Shown piece by piece: positions 36,212 to 44,759 of a stretch of 64,000 nt of DNA (the first letter of the stretch is position 1; each line of letters begins with the position of its first letter). Location: assembly GCF_900107925.1 (NCBI RefSeq), contig NZ_FNUJ01000002.1, positions 558,001 to 622,000 on the forward strand. The letters run 5' to 3'. Source of the stretch: Amycolatopsis pretoriensis (GTDB lineage Bacteria > Actinomycetota > Actinomycetes > Mycobacteriales > Pseudonocardiaceae). The notes beneath the pieces were generated by a model, which was not told the origin of the DNA, did not search any database, and saw only the letters and a program-made list of their open reading frames with translations. The translations under genes and the position numbers were made by a program.

Positions 36212-37405
36212 ATGTCTCGTGCTACCACCACCGCCTCCACCGTGGTGATCTTCCTTCTGGCCATCAACCTGCGGCCCGCCGTGACGAGCCTGGGTGCGGC
36301 ACTGCCGGACATCTCCGTCGCCGGGAACCTCGTCGCCGCGGTACTCGTCGCGTTGCCCCTGTGGGCCATCGGACTGGGCGGCTGGGCGACGCCGTGGCTG
36401 TGCAGCCGCGTGGGGACCCACCGGACCGTCTCCGTCGGTCTCGCCGGGCTGGTGCTTTCGCTGGCCGGCCGGGTCCTCGGGGGTTCGGCACAGCTGTTGG
36501 TCGGGACGGCGCTGGCGTGCCTGTCCATCGCCGTGCTCGGCACCATGCTGCCACTGCTGGCCAAGGGATCCGCCGCCTTCACCTTCGGGCTCGGACTGGG
36601 CAGCACGGCCGGCGCGCTCGTCACGCCGGCCGTCGTCATGTCGTCCTCGTGGCGGTACGCCCTCGGTCTGTGGGCGATCGTGGCGCTGCTGGCCATGCAG
36701 CTGTGGCAACGCACCCCCGACGAGTCGCTCGTGGCTCCCCAGCGAGCCACCGGGACGACGCCGGCCGGCGCGCTGACCATCCACTTCGGACTCATCTCGA
36801 CGGTGACGTTCCTGGTCATGGGCTGGCTCCCCGGCATCCTGCGGGACGCCGGGGTCGCGCCGACGACCGCGGGAACGTGCCTCGCGGTGTCGATGGCCAT
36901 GGGACTGCCGATGATGCTGCTGGTCCCGGGCTGGACCCGCAAGTGGCGCAACCAAACCCTGCTCGTCGTCGTCCTGGCCACCCCCAACGTCATCGGCGTG
37001 ACGGGACTGCTCCTCGCTCCGGCGGCGGCACCCTGGCTGTGGGCCGTGGCGACCGGCGCGGGCATGGGGTCGCTCGCCTTCGCGCTGACGACCATCTCGT
37101 TGCGCAGCAAGGGCAGCTCGCTCTCGCTGTCCGCCGTGGTCCAAGGCGTGGGGTACGTCATCGCCGGCTTCGGCGTGCTGCTGTGCGGCTGGCTGCACAC
37201 GCGCACCGGGACCTGGCAGACCCCGCTGGTGCTGGTCCTGGCGATCCTGCTGGGCCAGGTCGTGAGCGGGCACCTCGCCGTCACGCGCCGGACCGTCACG
37301 ACGCGGGTGGTGCGCACCCTCGCCCTGCGCCGGACCGCCAAGACGCGGGTGGCGCGCACCCTCGCGGTGCAGACCAAGGGCAACGCGCCGGAGGTGGGGG
37401 TGTGA
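36212..37405 (+). CDS. CynX/NimT-type MFS transporter
   Basis: A 397-residue membrane protein. LLAINLRPAVTSLGAALPDI at TM1 and GLGLGSTAGALVTPAVV are hallmarks of the cyanate permease/NimT branch of MFS. ATG at 36212 follows GAGGAGGAGC. The C-terminal tail is unusual: a 14-residue basic segment (RRTVTTRVVRTLAL / RRTAKTRVARTLAV) is tandemly repeated. The substrate is uncertain; family members carry cyanate, 2-nitroimidazole or exported drugs. No adjacent cyanase. Confidence 0.85.
   Translation: MSRATTTASTVVIFLLAINLRPAVTSLGAALPDISVAGNLVAAVLVALPLWAIGLGGWATPWLCSRVGTHRTVSVGLAGLVLSLAGRVLGGSAQLLVGTALACLSIAVLGTMLPLLAKGSAAFTFGLGLGSTAGALVTPAVVMSSSWRYALGLWAIVALLAMQLWQRTPDESLVAPQRATGTTPAGALTIHFGLISTVTFLVMGWLPGILRDAGVAPTTAGTCLAVSMAMGLPMMLLVPGWTRKWRNQTLLVVVLATPNVIGVTGLLLAPAAAPWLWAVATGAGMGSLAFALTTISLRSKGSSLSLSAVVQGVGYVIAGFGVLLCGWLHTRTGTWQTPLVLVLAILLGQVVSGHLAVTRRTVTTRVVRTLALRRTAKTRVARTLAVQTKGNAPEVGV
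37286..37369. repeat. Two tandem 42-bp repeats in the CynX-like gene 3' end
   Basis: Units start at 37286 and 37328, each beginning CGCCGGACCG and carrying ACGCGGGTGG; they differ at a few bases. The repeat is in frame and encodes 14 residues per unit after the last membrane segment. Confidence 0.85.
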
Positions 37406-37516
37406 GCACGGGCTTCCCGTCGGGGCGCGGCAAGCCGCCACCGGTACCCGGCAAAGCCCGGCCCCGCCGCCGCCGGCCGGCCGGACCCGCCTCGCCGGAA
37501 CCGCCCGTCGGCCCGG

Positions 37517-40339
37517 CTAGGACTGGTGCCGGGCCGCTTCCCGGGCGATGTCGATGCGCGAGTGCACGCCCAGCTTGGTCAGGATGTGCGACACGTGCGT
37601 GCCGACCGTCCGCGGGGACAGGTACAGCCGCGCCGCGATCTGCGGGTTCGACATGCCTTCGACCACCAGCGCGGCGATCCGGCCTTCGGTCGGGGTGAGG
37701 CTGTCCCAGCCGTGCGTGGCCTGGCGGTGCTTCACCGTCGGGCCGCGCCGGATGCCGAACGCCCGGAACATCGCCCTCAGCCGCGCCACGTCCCACTGCG
37801 CTTCCAGCTCCGCGTAGACGTCGGTCGCGTGGGTGAACGCGGTCCGAGCCGATCCGCGGTCGTCGTCCCGGTCCTGGGCGAAGGCGACCGCGGCCGCTTC
37901 CAGGGCCCTCGCCCGGGACAGCGGCCGGCCCGCGTCGCGGTAGCCGTCGGCGGCTCGCAGCAGCATCGTGCCGTCCTGCTCCAGCAAGCCCCGGCAGTAC
38001 AACGCCAGGGCGCTGCGGTGCGGGATCGGCGACTCGGCCGCGAGCGCGCTCACCCGGGCTTCGATCTCCACCACGATCTGCTTGTCCCCGGCCGCCGCGG
38101 CGAGCCGGGCGGCCTCGGCCAGCAGTTCCTGGCTCACGTCTTCACCGGTCATCGCGGCGGTCAGCACGGCCAGCGCCCGGTCCGGCGCGCCCGCGTGCTC
38201 GAACGCGAGGCCACGGGCCCGCGCCAGCGGGTCCACGACCCGGTCGCCGAGGCGTTCCGCGTGCAGCGCCGCGAGGTCGAGGCGGCGGTGGGCGTCGGCC
38301 GTCTCCCCGCGGTGGAAGTGGATGATCGCCGCGACCCCGTGGTCGCCGCACGCCACGGCCGGCTCCTTGCGGTCGTCCGGGACGACGTCGACCTCGGTCA
38401 GCGCGTCGTCCCACCGGCCGGCCCCCAGCAGGACCTGCCCGATCGTGCCCTGGGCCTGGGCCAGCCGCACGGCGCTGCCGGTGCGGTCGGCCAGCTCGCG
38501 CGCCTGCGCGGCGGCGGCGAGCGCTTCGGTGAGGCGGTCGAGCGCCCCCAGCGTGACCGACTGGTTGATGCGCAGCAGCAGGGTGAGGTCGATCAGCGCG
38601 GGATCGCCGCGCACGATCGCCATCGCGCGTTCGAACAGCGGCAGCGCGCCGTCCCAGTCACCCCGCGACATCGCGGCCAGGCTCAGCAGGTGCAGCGCCC
38701 ACCCGGTCGCCCAGCGGTCTTCGGCCGGGCCGAGCTCCACCAGCGCGGCCGTGGCCACCTCGCCCGCGGTCGCCACGTCCCCGAGGTCGCGGTGCGTCCG
38801 CGCGATCAGCACCAGCAGCTTCGCCCGGTGCCGGGGCTCCAGCCCCGGCTGCGTCAGCGCTTCGTCGAGCGCGTCGAGGGACTCGGCGGCGCGGCCGGTC
38901 GAGCCGCGGCACTGGACGACCGTCGTGTGCAGGTCGACGCGCACGTCGGGGTCGCGGACGCGGTCCAGGGCGCGGCTGGCGATCCGCTCGGCCTGGGCGA
39001 TGTTGTCGACGCGGTAGTAGGCGTCGGCGAGCCGGCAGGCCAGCGCGCCGGTCACGGCGTCGTCGAGCGGGGCGTCCCGCACCGCCCGGCGCAGCAGCGC
39101 GACGGCGACCACGGGTGCCTGGCCGATGAGCAGCGTGGCCACCTTCAGCAGCCACCGCACGGCCCAGGCGGGCACCGGTACGCGGCTGTCGGTGGTGGAC
39201 ACCATGGGCAGCAGCTGGCGCGCGACCCGCTCGACCGGCGCGCTCGCCTCGGCCAGCGCCCACGCGGCGGCCTGGTGCCAGGCGACCCGGACCGCCGTCG
39301 GCATCTCGTCGTAGAGCGCCTCGCGGATCAGCGGGTGCCGGAACGCGAGGTCGTCGCCCGCCGCCACCAGCACCCCGGCGGCACGGGCCTCGTCGAGGGC
39401 GGGCAGCAGCTCGGCGAGCGGGGTGTCGGTCACCGTCACCAGGTCCGCGACCGAGAAGCCGACGCCGAGCAGCGCCGCCGCGCGCAGCACGCCCTGCGCC
39501 TGCTCCGGGAGGAACCCCAGCCGGTCGGCGATCGCCTCCGGCAGCGAGTCCGGGGTGGCCGCGCCGGTCAGTTCGACGACGCCCGCGGTGTCGACCGCCA
39601 GGCACGAGCTGCGGCTCAGCGCGTCGACGAGTTCGGTGAGGTACAACGGGTTCCCGGCGGCGCCGTCGGCCAGCTGCGCCAGTTCCTCGCCCGGTTTGCC
39701 GCCGGCCAGGGCGGCCACCAGCTCGAGCACCGCCGGGTCGGCCAGCCGGCCCAGCCGCAGCCGTTCGGCGGCCCCGACGAGCCGGAAGAGCGACCGCAGG
39801 TCGTCGCGGCGCGGCACCGGGCGCAGCACGCCGATCAGCAGCAGCGGGAGCTGCCGGACCGACCGGGCGAGCCGGCTCCACACCGCGACCGTCGTGCGGT
39901 CGGCCCACTGCAGCTCGTCGACGACCAGCACGGCCGGGCGGTCCTCGCAGAGCTCGTCCACCAGCGCGATCAGCTGTTCGGAAGCGGCGGCCGCGAGATC
40001 GGTCCCCTGGCCCGCGACGGCGCCGCCCCGCAGCAGCTTGGAGATGGCTTCCCGCCGGGGATCCCGCGAGCCCGGGGTGATCTCCAGCGCGTCGAGGAGC
40101 GGGAGCAGCGGCAGGGCCTGCCCGAGCTCGTCACCGGCTCCCCAGAACACCTGGCACTCCGCGGCCGCGGCGGCGGCGCAGGCGGCCCGCACCAGCGCGG
40201 ACTTGCCGATGCCCGGCTCGCCGTCCACCAGCACGGCGTGGCCGCGACCCGCGGCGACATCACGGATCCAGCCGACCAGCCAGGACAGCTCACCGTCCCG
40301 GCCGACCAGCAGTTCGGTACCGTCCGTGAGCGGCCGCAC
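37517..40339 (-). CDS. Large ATP-binding LuxR (LAL) transcriptional regulator
   Basis: About 940 residues. N-terminal AAA/STAND ATPase with Walker A GEPGIGKSALV and Walker B AVLVVDELQWAD, a central TPR-like helical region, and a C-terminal LuxR HTH (SLTPTEGRIAALVVEGMSN, then IAARLYLSPRTVGTHVSHI). LAL proteins switch on secondary metabolism or sugar genes in response to ATP/ligand binding. The GTG at 40339 is preferred over an ATG at 40426, because a good promoter lies between them, which would make the mRNA leaderless. The next gene (41340) is divergent and a likely target. Confidence 0.92.
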   Translation of the reverse strand: MRPLTDGTELLVGRDGELSWLVGWIRDVAAGRGHAVLVDGEPGIGKSALVRAACAAAAAAECQVFWGAGDELGQALPLLPLLDALEITPGSRDPRREAISKLLRGGAVAGQGTDLAAAASEQLIALVDELCEDRPAVLVVDELQWADRTTVAVWSRLARSVRQLPLLLIGVLRPVPRRDDLRSLFRLVGAAERLRLGRLADPAVLELVAALAGGKPGEELAQLADGAAGNPLYLTELVDALSRSSCLAVDTAGVVELTGAATPDSLPEAIADRLGFLPEQAQGVLRAAALLGVGFSVADLVTVTDTPLAELLPALDEARAAGVLVAAGDDLAFRHPLIREALYDEMPTAVRVAWHQAAAWALAEASAPVERVARQLLPMVSTTDSRVPVPAWAVRWLLKVATLLIGQAPVVAVALLRRAVRDAPLDDAVTGALACRLADAYYRVDNIAQAERIASRALDRVRDPDVRVDLHTTVVQCRGSTGRAAESLDALDEALTQPGLEPRHRAKLLVLIARTHRDLGDVATAGEVATAALVELGPAEDRWATGWALHLLSLAAMSRGDWDGALPLFERAMAIVRGDPALIDLTLLLRINQSVTLGALDRLTEALAAAAQARELADRTGSAVRLAQAQGTIGQVLLGAGRWDDALTEVDVVPDDRKEPAVACGDHGVAAIIHFHRGETADAHRRLDLAALHAERLGDRVVDPLARARGLAFEHAGAPDRALAVLTAAMTGEDVSQELLAEAARLAAAAGDKQIVVEIEARVSALAAESPIPHRSALALYCRGLLEQDGTMLLRAADGYRDAGRPLSRARALEAAAVAFAQDRDDDRGSARTAFTHATDVYAELEAQWDVARLRAMFRAFGIRRGPTVKHRQATHGWDSLTPTEGRIAALVVEGMSNPQIAARLYLSPRTVGTHVSHILTKLGVHSRIDIAREAARHQS

Positions 40340-40375
40340 ACCGGAATAATAGAAGTAAAAGTTGTTCCCCAACAA
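40340..40375 (-). promoter_or_regulatory. Predicted leaderless promoter of the LAL regulator
   Basis: On the minus strand TTGTTG (40375-40370), an 18-bp spacer and TATTAT (40351-40346) are followed by six bases and then GTG at 40339, so transcription would start at or beside the start codon. The hexamer -35 overlaps TTGTT-GGGG-AACAA, an inverted repeat that may be an operator. Confidence 0.6.
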
Positions 40376-40426
40376 GAGGTATATCGGGGCAACCCCGATC
40401 ACCAGGGGTTCCGCGCCGCTAAACAT

Positions 40427-41229
40427 CGATTTCGGGAAATTCCCCGAGTCGTGATCCGAGCGTGATTCTCCCAGCTCGGCGGCAAGGGATCACCAACCGC
40501 CGGAGCGCCGTCGGGGAATGATGCGTCGTCGACCATTCTCACAGTGGGCGTCCCGGGTTCCTGCGCAGTGTACGCCCTCGGCGGCAAACCGCGTAAAATC
40601 CGCAGGAACCCAGGCAAAACGGCGTTTCCCCCGACGATCGAGCGTAGATCCGCCGACCGGACACCAGCTCCGTGGTTTATCAGCCGCGGCCGAGCCGGCT
40701 CGGCCGCGCTCACCATTCGAAGATTTCGACGCGACCACACTCCGTCGCACGATCTTTCCCCGCGCGCGCTCGCGAATATCACGACGCCGCCGAACACCCG
40801 CACCGGCGCCGGTGCGCGGCGGCCGGTTTCCGAAAAGTGAACACGCCGGGTTTCGCCGTCGCCAGGCGCCGCCGACCTGTTGTTTTCCGCGTCGAACGAC
40901 GTCCCCGGGCCACGTTTTCCGCACTCCGCCGGTAAACGGCGAGCGGCCGATTGACGTCGCCACCGAAGATCACCGAACGGACCTGGCCGGCCGCGCCGAT
41001 GTCACTGTCCGCAATCGGGAGCCGGCCGCGGCGGCTGCCGAATGGCCGATCCGGAAATCGCCGGATTCCCGCGTCCGGCAGCCCTCCGCCCGGGAATTCA
41101 GCGGCCCCTTCGTCTTTCCGCCGCATTGATTCGTAGTATCCGGGCAGCACCCGGTCGCAAAAACAAGATCGTCGATCAAGAATTGGTGCCGCCATTCTGG
41201 TGAAATCCCGTTCTTGCCCGCATCCCGCG
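40427..41229. other. Gene-free gap of about 800 bp between LAL regulator and lipoprotein gene
   Basis: Open frames up to ~155 codons occur on both strands but none has a recognisable domain, a ribosome site or the strong third-position GC bias of neighbours. Base composition is visibly less GC-rich. I see no RNA gene or long hairpin. It may be a long regulatory or decayed region. Confidence 0.4.
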
Positions 41230-41258
41230 TTGTCAAGTGATGTCACGGCTCCTACAGT
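41230..41258 (+). promoter_or_regulatory. Predicted promoter of the substrate-binding lipoprotein gene
   Basis: TTGTCA (41230-41235), 17-bp spacer, TACAGT (41253-41258). The transcription start would lie near 41265, leaving a ~75-nt leader before the TTG start. Confidence 0.55.
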
Positions 41259-41339
41259 GACCTGCCTGACGCCGGGGAATATTTCACACGAATCCCCTGG
41301 ATTCGGTACATCAACTCACCCTCCTTCGAGGAGCAGGCC

Positions 41340-42347
41340 TTGTTTGGAATCGTCAGGAGCAGTGGCCGGGCTCGTGCTCGCCACACCGTGCTCGCCCTCG
41401 CGGCCGCCACGATGCTCACCGGCTGCGGTGCACTGGGTTCGGCCGACCCGAACGCCGCGGCGGGCAGTGAACTGGAAAAGACGACGCTGAAGGTCTCGAT
41501 CTTGCCCACCACCGACCTCGGGCCGTTCTGGCTGGCCCAGGACGAGGGCTTCTTCCAGGCGGAGGGCCTCTCCGTCGACTCCGTCATCGCCGCCAGCGGC
41601 CAGGCCTCGCTGACGAAGGCGATCTCGGGCGAGGCCGACATCGCGTTCTCGACCTACCCGCCGTTCTTCACCGCGACCGGCACCGGCGCCGCCGACATGC
41701 AGCTGGTCGCCGACGCGACGTCGGTCAACGCCAAGAGCAATGCGATCGTCACGGTGCCGAATTCGCCGGTGAAAACAATCAACGACCTGGCCGGCCGGAA
41801 GATCGCCATCACCGCCAAGAACACCGCTTCCGATCTGCTCACCCGCTCGGTGATGCAGGACCACAACGTCGATTTCGGCAAGGTCAAATGGGTGCTGATC
41901 CCGCTGCCGAACATCGCCGCCGCGCTGCAGCAGGGCGAGGCCGACGCCGCCTACCTGCCGGAACCGTACATCACCCAGGCCGCCAAGACCGCCGGCGCGA
42001 TTCCGGTGATCGACATCAACACCGGCGCGACCCAGGACTTCCCCCTGACCGGTTACGGAGCGACGCGGAAGTGGGTCCGGGAGAACCCGAAGACGCTGGC
42101 CGCGTTCCAGCGCGCGATGCAGAAGGCCACCCACGAGGCCCTGATCGACCGCGCCAAGGTCGAGCCGCTGCTGGTGCGGTTCGCCAAGATCGACGAGGAC
42201 ACCGCGAAGCTGCTCACCCTGCCCGGCTACGGCTCGATCCTGGACGCGCGGCGCCTGCAGCGGGTGCCGGACCTGTTGCTGCAGCTCGGCGCCATCCCGA
42301 AGCCGATCGACGTGAACTCGATGATCGGACCGCAAGCCGGGAGATGA
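41340..42347 (+). CDS. ABC transporter substrate-binding lipoprotein (NMT1/SsuA-like), orphan
   Basis: A 335-residue lipoprotein: hydrophobic signal with lipobox LTGCG at about residues 27-31. The rest is a periplasmic-binding fold of the nitrate/sulfonate/thiamine-precursor type (LGPFWLAQDEGFFQAEGL, KAISGEADIAFSTYP, INDLAGRKIAI, LQQGEADAAYLPEPY). The TTG start is supported by CGAGGAGCAGGCC just upstream. No permease or ATPase gene is nearby, so it must work with a distant ABC system or as a receptor. Divergent from the LAL regulator. Confidence 0.88.
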   Translation: MFGIVRSSGRARARHTVLALAAATMLTGCGALGSADPNAAAGSELEKTTLKVSILPTTDLGPFWLAQDEGFFQAEGLSVDSVIAASGQASLTKAISGEADIAFSTYPPFFTATGTGAADMQLVADATSVNAKSNAIVTVPNSPVKTINDLAGRKIAITAKNTASDLLTRSVMQDHNVDFGKVKWVLIPLPNIAAALQQGEADAAYLPEPYITQAAKTAGAIPVIDINTGATQDFPLTGYGATRKWVRENPKTLAAFQRAMQKATHEALIDRAKVEPLLVRFAKIDEDTAKLLTLPGYGSILDARRLQRVPDLLLQLGAIPKPIDVNSMIGPQAGR

Positions 42348-42497
42348 CCCGGTGCCGGCTTCTCCTCGCGGCTATACGATCCTCCTCCCGGACCGGGCGC
42401 CGGAAAGTTTTTCCGGGGCCGTGTTGATCCGCGGGCCGCCCGTTCGACAAGAGGGGGCGAGGGCCGAGAGGCGGCCCCGCGGACGAGGAGAAGCGCG

Positions 42498-42869
42498 ATG
42501 TCGCAGTACATGCTGATCATGCGGGGCACCGACGAGTCGAACGCCGCCATGATGGCGAACATCGACGAGATGATGGCCACCAGCCGCCAGTTCATCGAGG
42601 ACCTGTTCAAGGCCGGCGTCTACGTCGCGGCCGAAGGGCTGGACGACCCCGCCCAGGGTGTCGTCGTCGACTTCAGCGGTGACACCCCCGTGGTCACCGA
42701 CGGGCCGTACGGCGAGACCAAGGAGCTGTTCGGCGGCTTCTTCCTGATCGACGTCGCCTCGAAGCAGGAGGCGGTCGAGTGGGCAAAGCGGGTGCCGGCG
42801 GCGCCCGGGGCCAAAGTCGAGGTCCGGCGGGTGCCGGGCAGCGACGAAACCCCCGACGGCCGGAACTGA
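42498..42869 (+). CDS. YCII-related DGPF domain protein
   Basis: A 123-residue YCII-like ferredoxin-fold protein. It shows the family motif TDGPYGETKELFGGFFLI (the 'DGPF/DGPY' element). ATG at 42498 follows GGACGAGGAGAAGC. It overlaps the sigma-factor gene start (TGATG). This pairing is the hallmark of ECF42 sigma factors. Its role in the pair is not known. Confidence 0.92.
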   Translation: MSQYMLIMRGTDESNAAMMANIDEMMATSRQFIEDLFKAGVYVAAEGLDDPAQGVVVDFSGDTPVVTDGPYGETKELFGGFFLIDVASKQEAVEWAKRVPAAPGAKVEVRRVPGSDETPDGRN

Positions 42870-44083
42870 TGGGCCCGGCCGACGTCGAGGCCGTCTGGCG
42901 GATCGAGTCGGCGCGGATCGTCGCCGCGCTGACCCGGTTCACCGGCGACTTCGGGCTGGCCGAGGACGCCGCCCAGGAGGCGGTCGCCGAGGCGCTGGTG
43001 TCGTGGCCGCTCGACCCGCCGGCCAACCCGGCCGGCTGGTTGCGGGCCACCGCCCGGCGGCGCGCGATCGACGCGATCCGCCGCCGGGCGGCCCTGCGGG
43101 ACCGGTACGCCCTGCTGGCGGCCGACCCGGAAACGGACGAGGCGGTCGACCCCGACCGGATCGACGACGACGTCCTCGCGCTGATGTTCATCAGCTGCCA
43201 CCCGGTGCTCTCCCCCGAAGCCCGGGTGGCGCTGACCTTGCGCGTGGTCGGCGGCCTGACCAGCGAGGAGATCGCCCGCGCGTTCCTGGTCCCGGTGCCG
43301 ACCGTGCAGGCCCGCATCACCCGCGGCAAGAAGACGATCGCGGCCGCGGGGGTGCCGTTCGAGCTGCCGCCGCCGGCCGAGCGCCGGGAGCGGCTCGGCG
43401 GCGTGCTCAGCGTGGTGTACGTGATCTTCACCGAGGGTTCGACGGCGACGTCGGGCGAGGAGCTGCTGCGCCCGGACGTCGCGTACGAGGCGATCCGGCT
43501 GGCCCGCACGTTGGCGGCGCTGCTGCCGGACGAGCCGGAGGTGCACGGCCTGCTCGCGTTGTGCGAGCTGACGGCCGCGCGCTTCCCGGCCCGCACGGAC
43601 GCGGAAGGGGTACCGGTCCTGCTGGCGGACCAGGACCGGCGCAGGTGGGACTTCTCGGCGATCCGCCGCGGGCTGGCGGAGCTGGCGAAGGCCTCGGCCC
43701 GCGGCCTGGGCCCGTACGGCTTGCAGGCGGCGATCGCGGCGACACACGCGTCGGCAGCGTCGGTCGAGGCGACCGACTGGGACCGGATCGTGGTGCTGTA
43801 CGAGGCATTGGGGCGGGTCGCGCCGTCGCCGGTGGTGGAGCTGAACCGGGCGGTCGCGGTGTCGATGGCGTCGGGCCCGGAGGAGGGCTTGGCGCTCGTG
43901 GACGAGCTGGTGGCGACCGACCGGTTGCCGGGATCGCACCTGGTCCCGACGGTCCGGGGTGAGCTGTTGACCCGGCTCGGCCGGTTGCCGGAGGCGCGGG
44001 CCGAGCTGGAGCTGGCGGCCCGGCTGTGCGCCAACCAGCGGGAACGCTCGGTGCTGCTGCGGAAGGTGGCCGCGTTGGACTGA
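42869..44083 (+). CDS. ECF RNA polymerase sigma factor, ECF42 group
   Basis: A 404-residue sigma factor. Region sigma2 (FTGDFGLAEDAAQEA, PAGWLRATARRRAIDAI) and sigma4 (RVVGGLTSEEIARAFLVPV, then TVQARITRGKK) are followed by a ~200-residue C-terminal helical TPR-like domain (EPEVHGLLALCELTAARF, VVELNRAVAVSMASG). ECF42 members lack an anti-sigma factor and are coupled with DGPF genes, exactly as here. The C-terminal extension is thought to control activity. The target regulon cannot be read here. Confidence 0.92.
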   Translation: MGPADVEAVWRIESARIVAALTRFTGDFGLAEDAAQEAVAEALVSWPLDPPANPAGWLRATARRRAIDAIRRRAALRDRYALLAADPETDEAVDPDRIDDDVLALMFISCHPVLSPEARVALTLRVVGGLTSEEIARAFLVPVPTVQARITRGKKTIAAAGVPFELPPPAERRERLGGVLSVVYVIFTEGSTATSGEELLRPDVAYEAIRLARTLAALLPDEPEVHGLLALCELTAARFPARTDAEGVPVLLADQDRRRWDFSAIRRGLAELAKASARGLGPYGLQAAIAATHASAASVEATDWDRIVVLYEALGRVAPSPVVELNRAVAVSMASGPEEGLALVDELVATDRLPGSHLVPTVRGELLTRLGRLPEARAELELAARLCANQRERSVLLRKVAALD

Positions 44084-44088
44084 GGGGG

Positions 44089-44622
44089 TCAGTTTTCTTT
44101 GAGGCGCCGCAGAATCAGGTCGACGCACTCGGCCGCGGTCGCCACCGCGGTGTCGACGATGAGGTGGTCGCGATCCCACGGCTCGTACTCCCGCTCGACG
44201 ACGTCCCGCCACGTCGGCAGCGTCAAGCCGGGGATGTCGGCCACCCGCCCTTCCACCCGGGCGCGGTGTTCGCGCGGATCGGAGCAGACCAGCTCCACTT
44301 CGAGCACCCGGGAGCCGACCGCCTGCCACGCGTTCCTGGTGAGCCGCAAGGGGTTCACGCACTCGGCGACGACGTCGACGCCGTTGGCGAGCTGGTCGCG
44401 GGTCAGCGCGTAGCCGGCGAGGTACCCGGCGGCCCGTGGTGGCGCGGCCAGCTCGCCGGAGGCCACCAGGGCCTGCTCGATCGTGTCGATCCGCAGGTAC
44501 GCCGCCCCGAGGGAGCGGGCCAGCGGCCGGGCGATCGTGGTCTTGCCGGTGCCCGGCAGCCCGCCGAGCACGACCAAGACCGCGGACGTCGTCACGGCCG
44601 GCAGCCTACGGGATTCCCCCAT
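44089..44622 (-). CDS. AAA family ATPase / small-molecule kinase-like P-loop protein
   Basis: About 177 residues. P-loop GGLPGTGKTTIARPLA at the N-terminus and an Asp after strand 2 (RIDTIEQAL); VAECVNPL resembles the substrate-binding strand of gluconate/chloramphenicol-phosphotransferase-like kinases. It probably phosphorylates a small molecule. ATG at 44622 or GTG at 44595 could start it; the shorter form still contains the whole P-loop domain. It is convergent with the ECF42 gene, stops five bases apart. Confidence 0.85.
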   Translation of the reverse strand: MGESRRLPAVTTSAVLVVLGGLPGTGKTTIARPLARSLGAAYLRIDTIEQALVASGELAAPPRAAGYLAGYALTRDQLANGVDVVAECVNPLRLTRNAWQAVGSRVLEVELVCSDPREHRARVEGRVADIPGLTLPTWRDVVEREYEPWDRDHLIVDTAVATAAECVDLILRRLKEN

Positions 44623-44759
44623 CGCGGATCCCGCTCGACACTTGCGTGAGCCTCTTCCGGAACCGTCGGCGCGTCGAGAAATCGCTTTCCCCGCGATAGA
44701 CTCACGTGCCCTGACCGGCACCGCTCCACCCTGCTCCGCCTACGGACAAAGGAGTTCGC

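Noticed and set aside
40779..41246. A 155-codon minus-strand open frame in the gap before the lipoprotein gene
   Set aside because: Arg-rich, no ribosome site, no recognisable family and no strong third-position GC bias; it also overlaps the predicted promoter.
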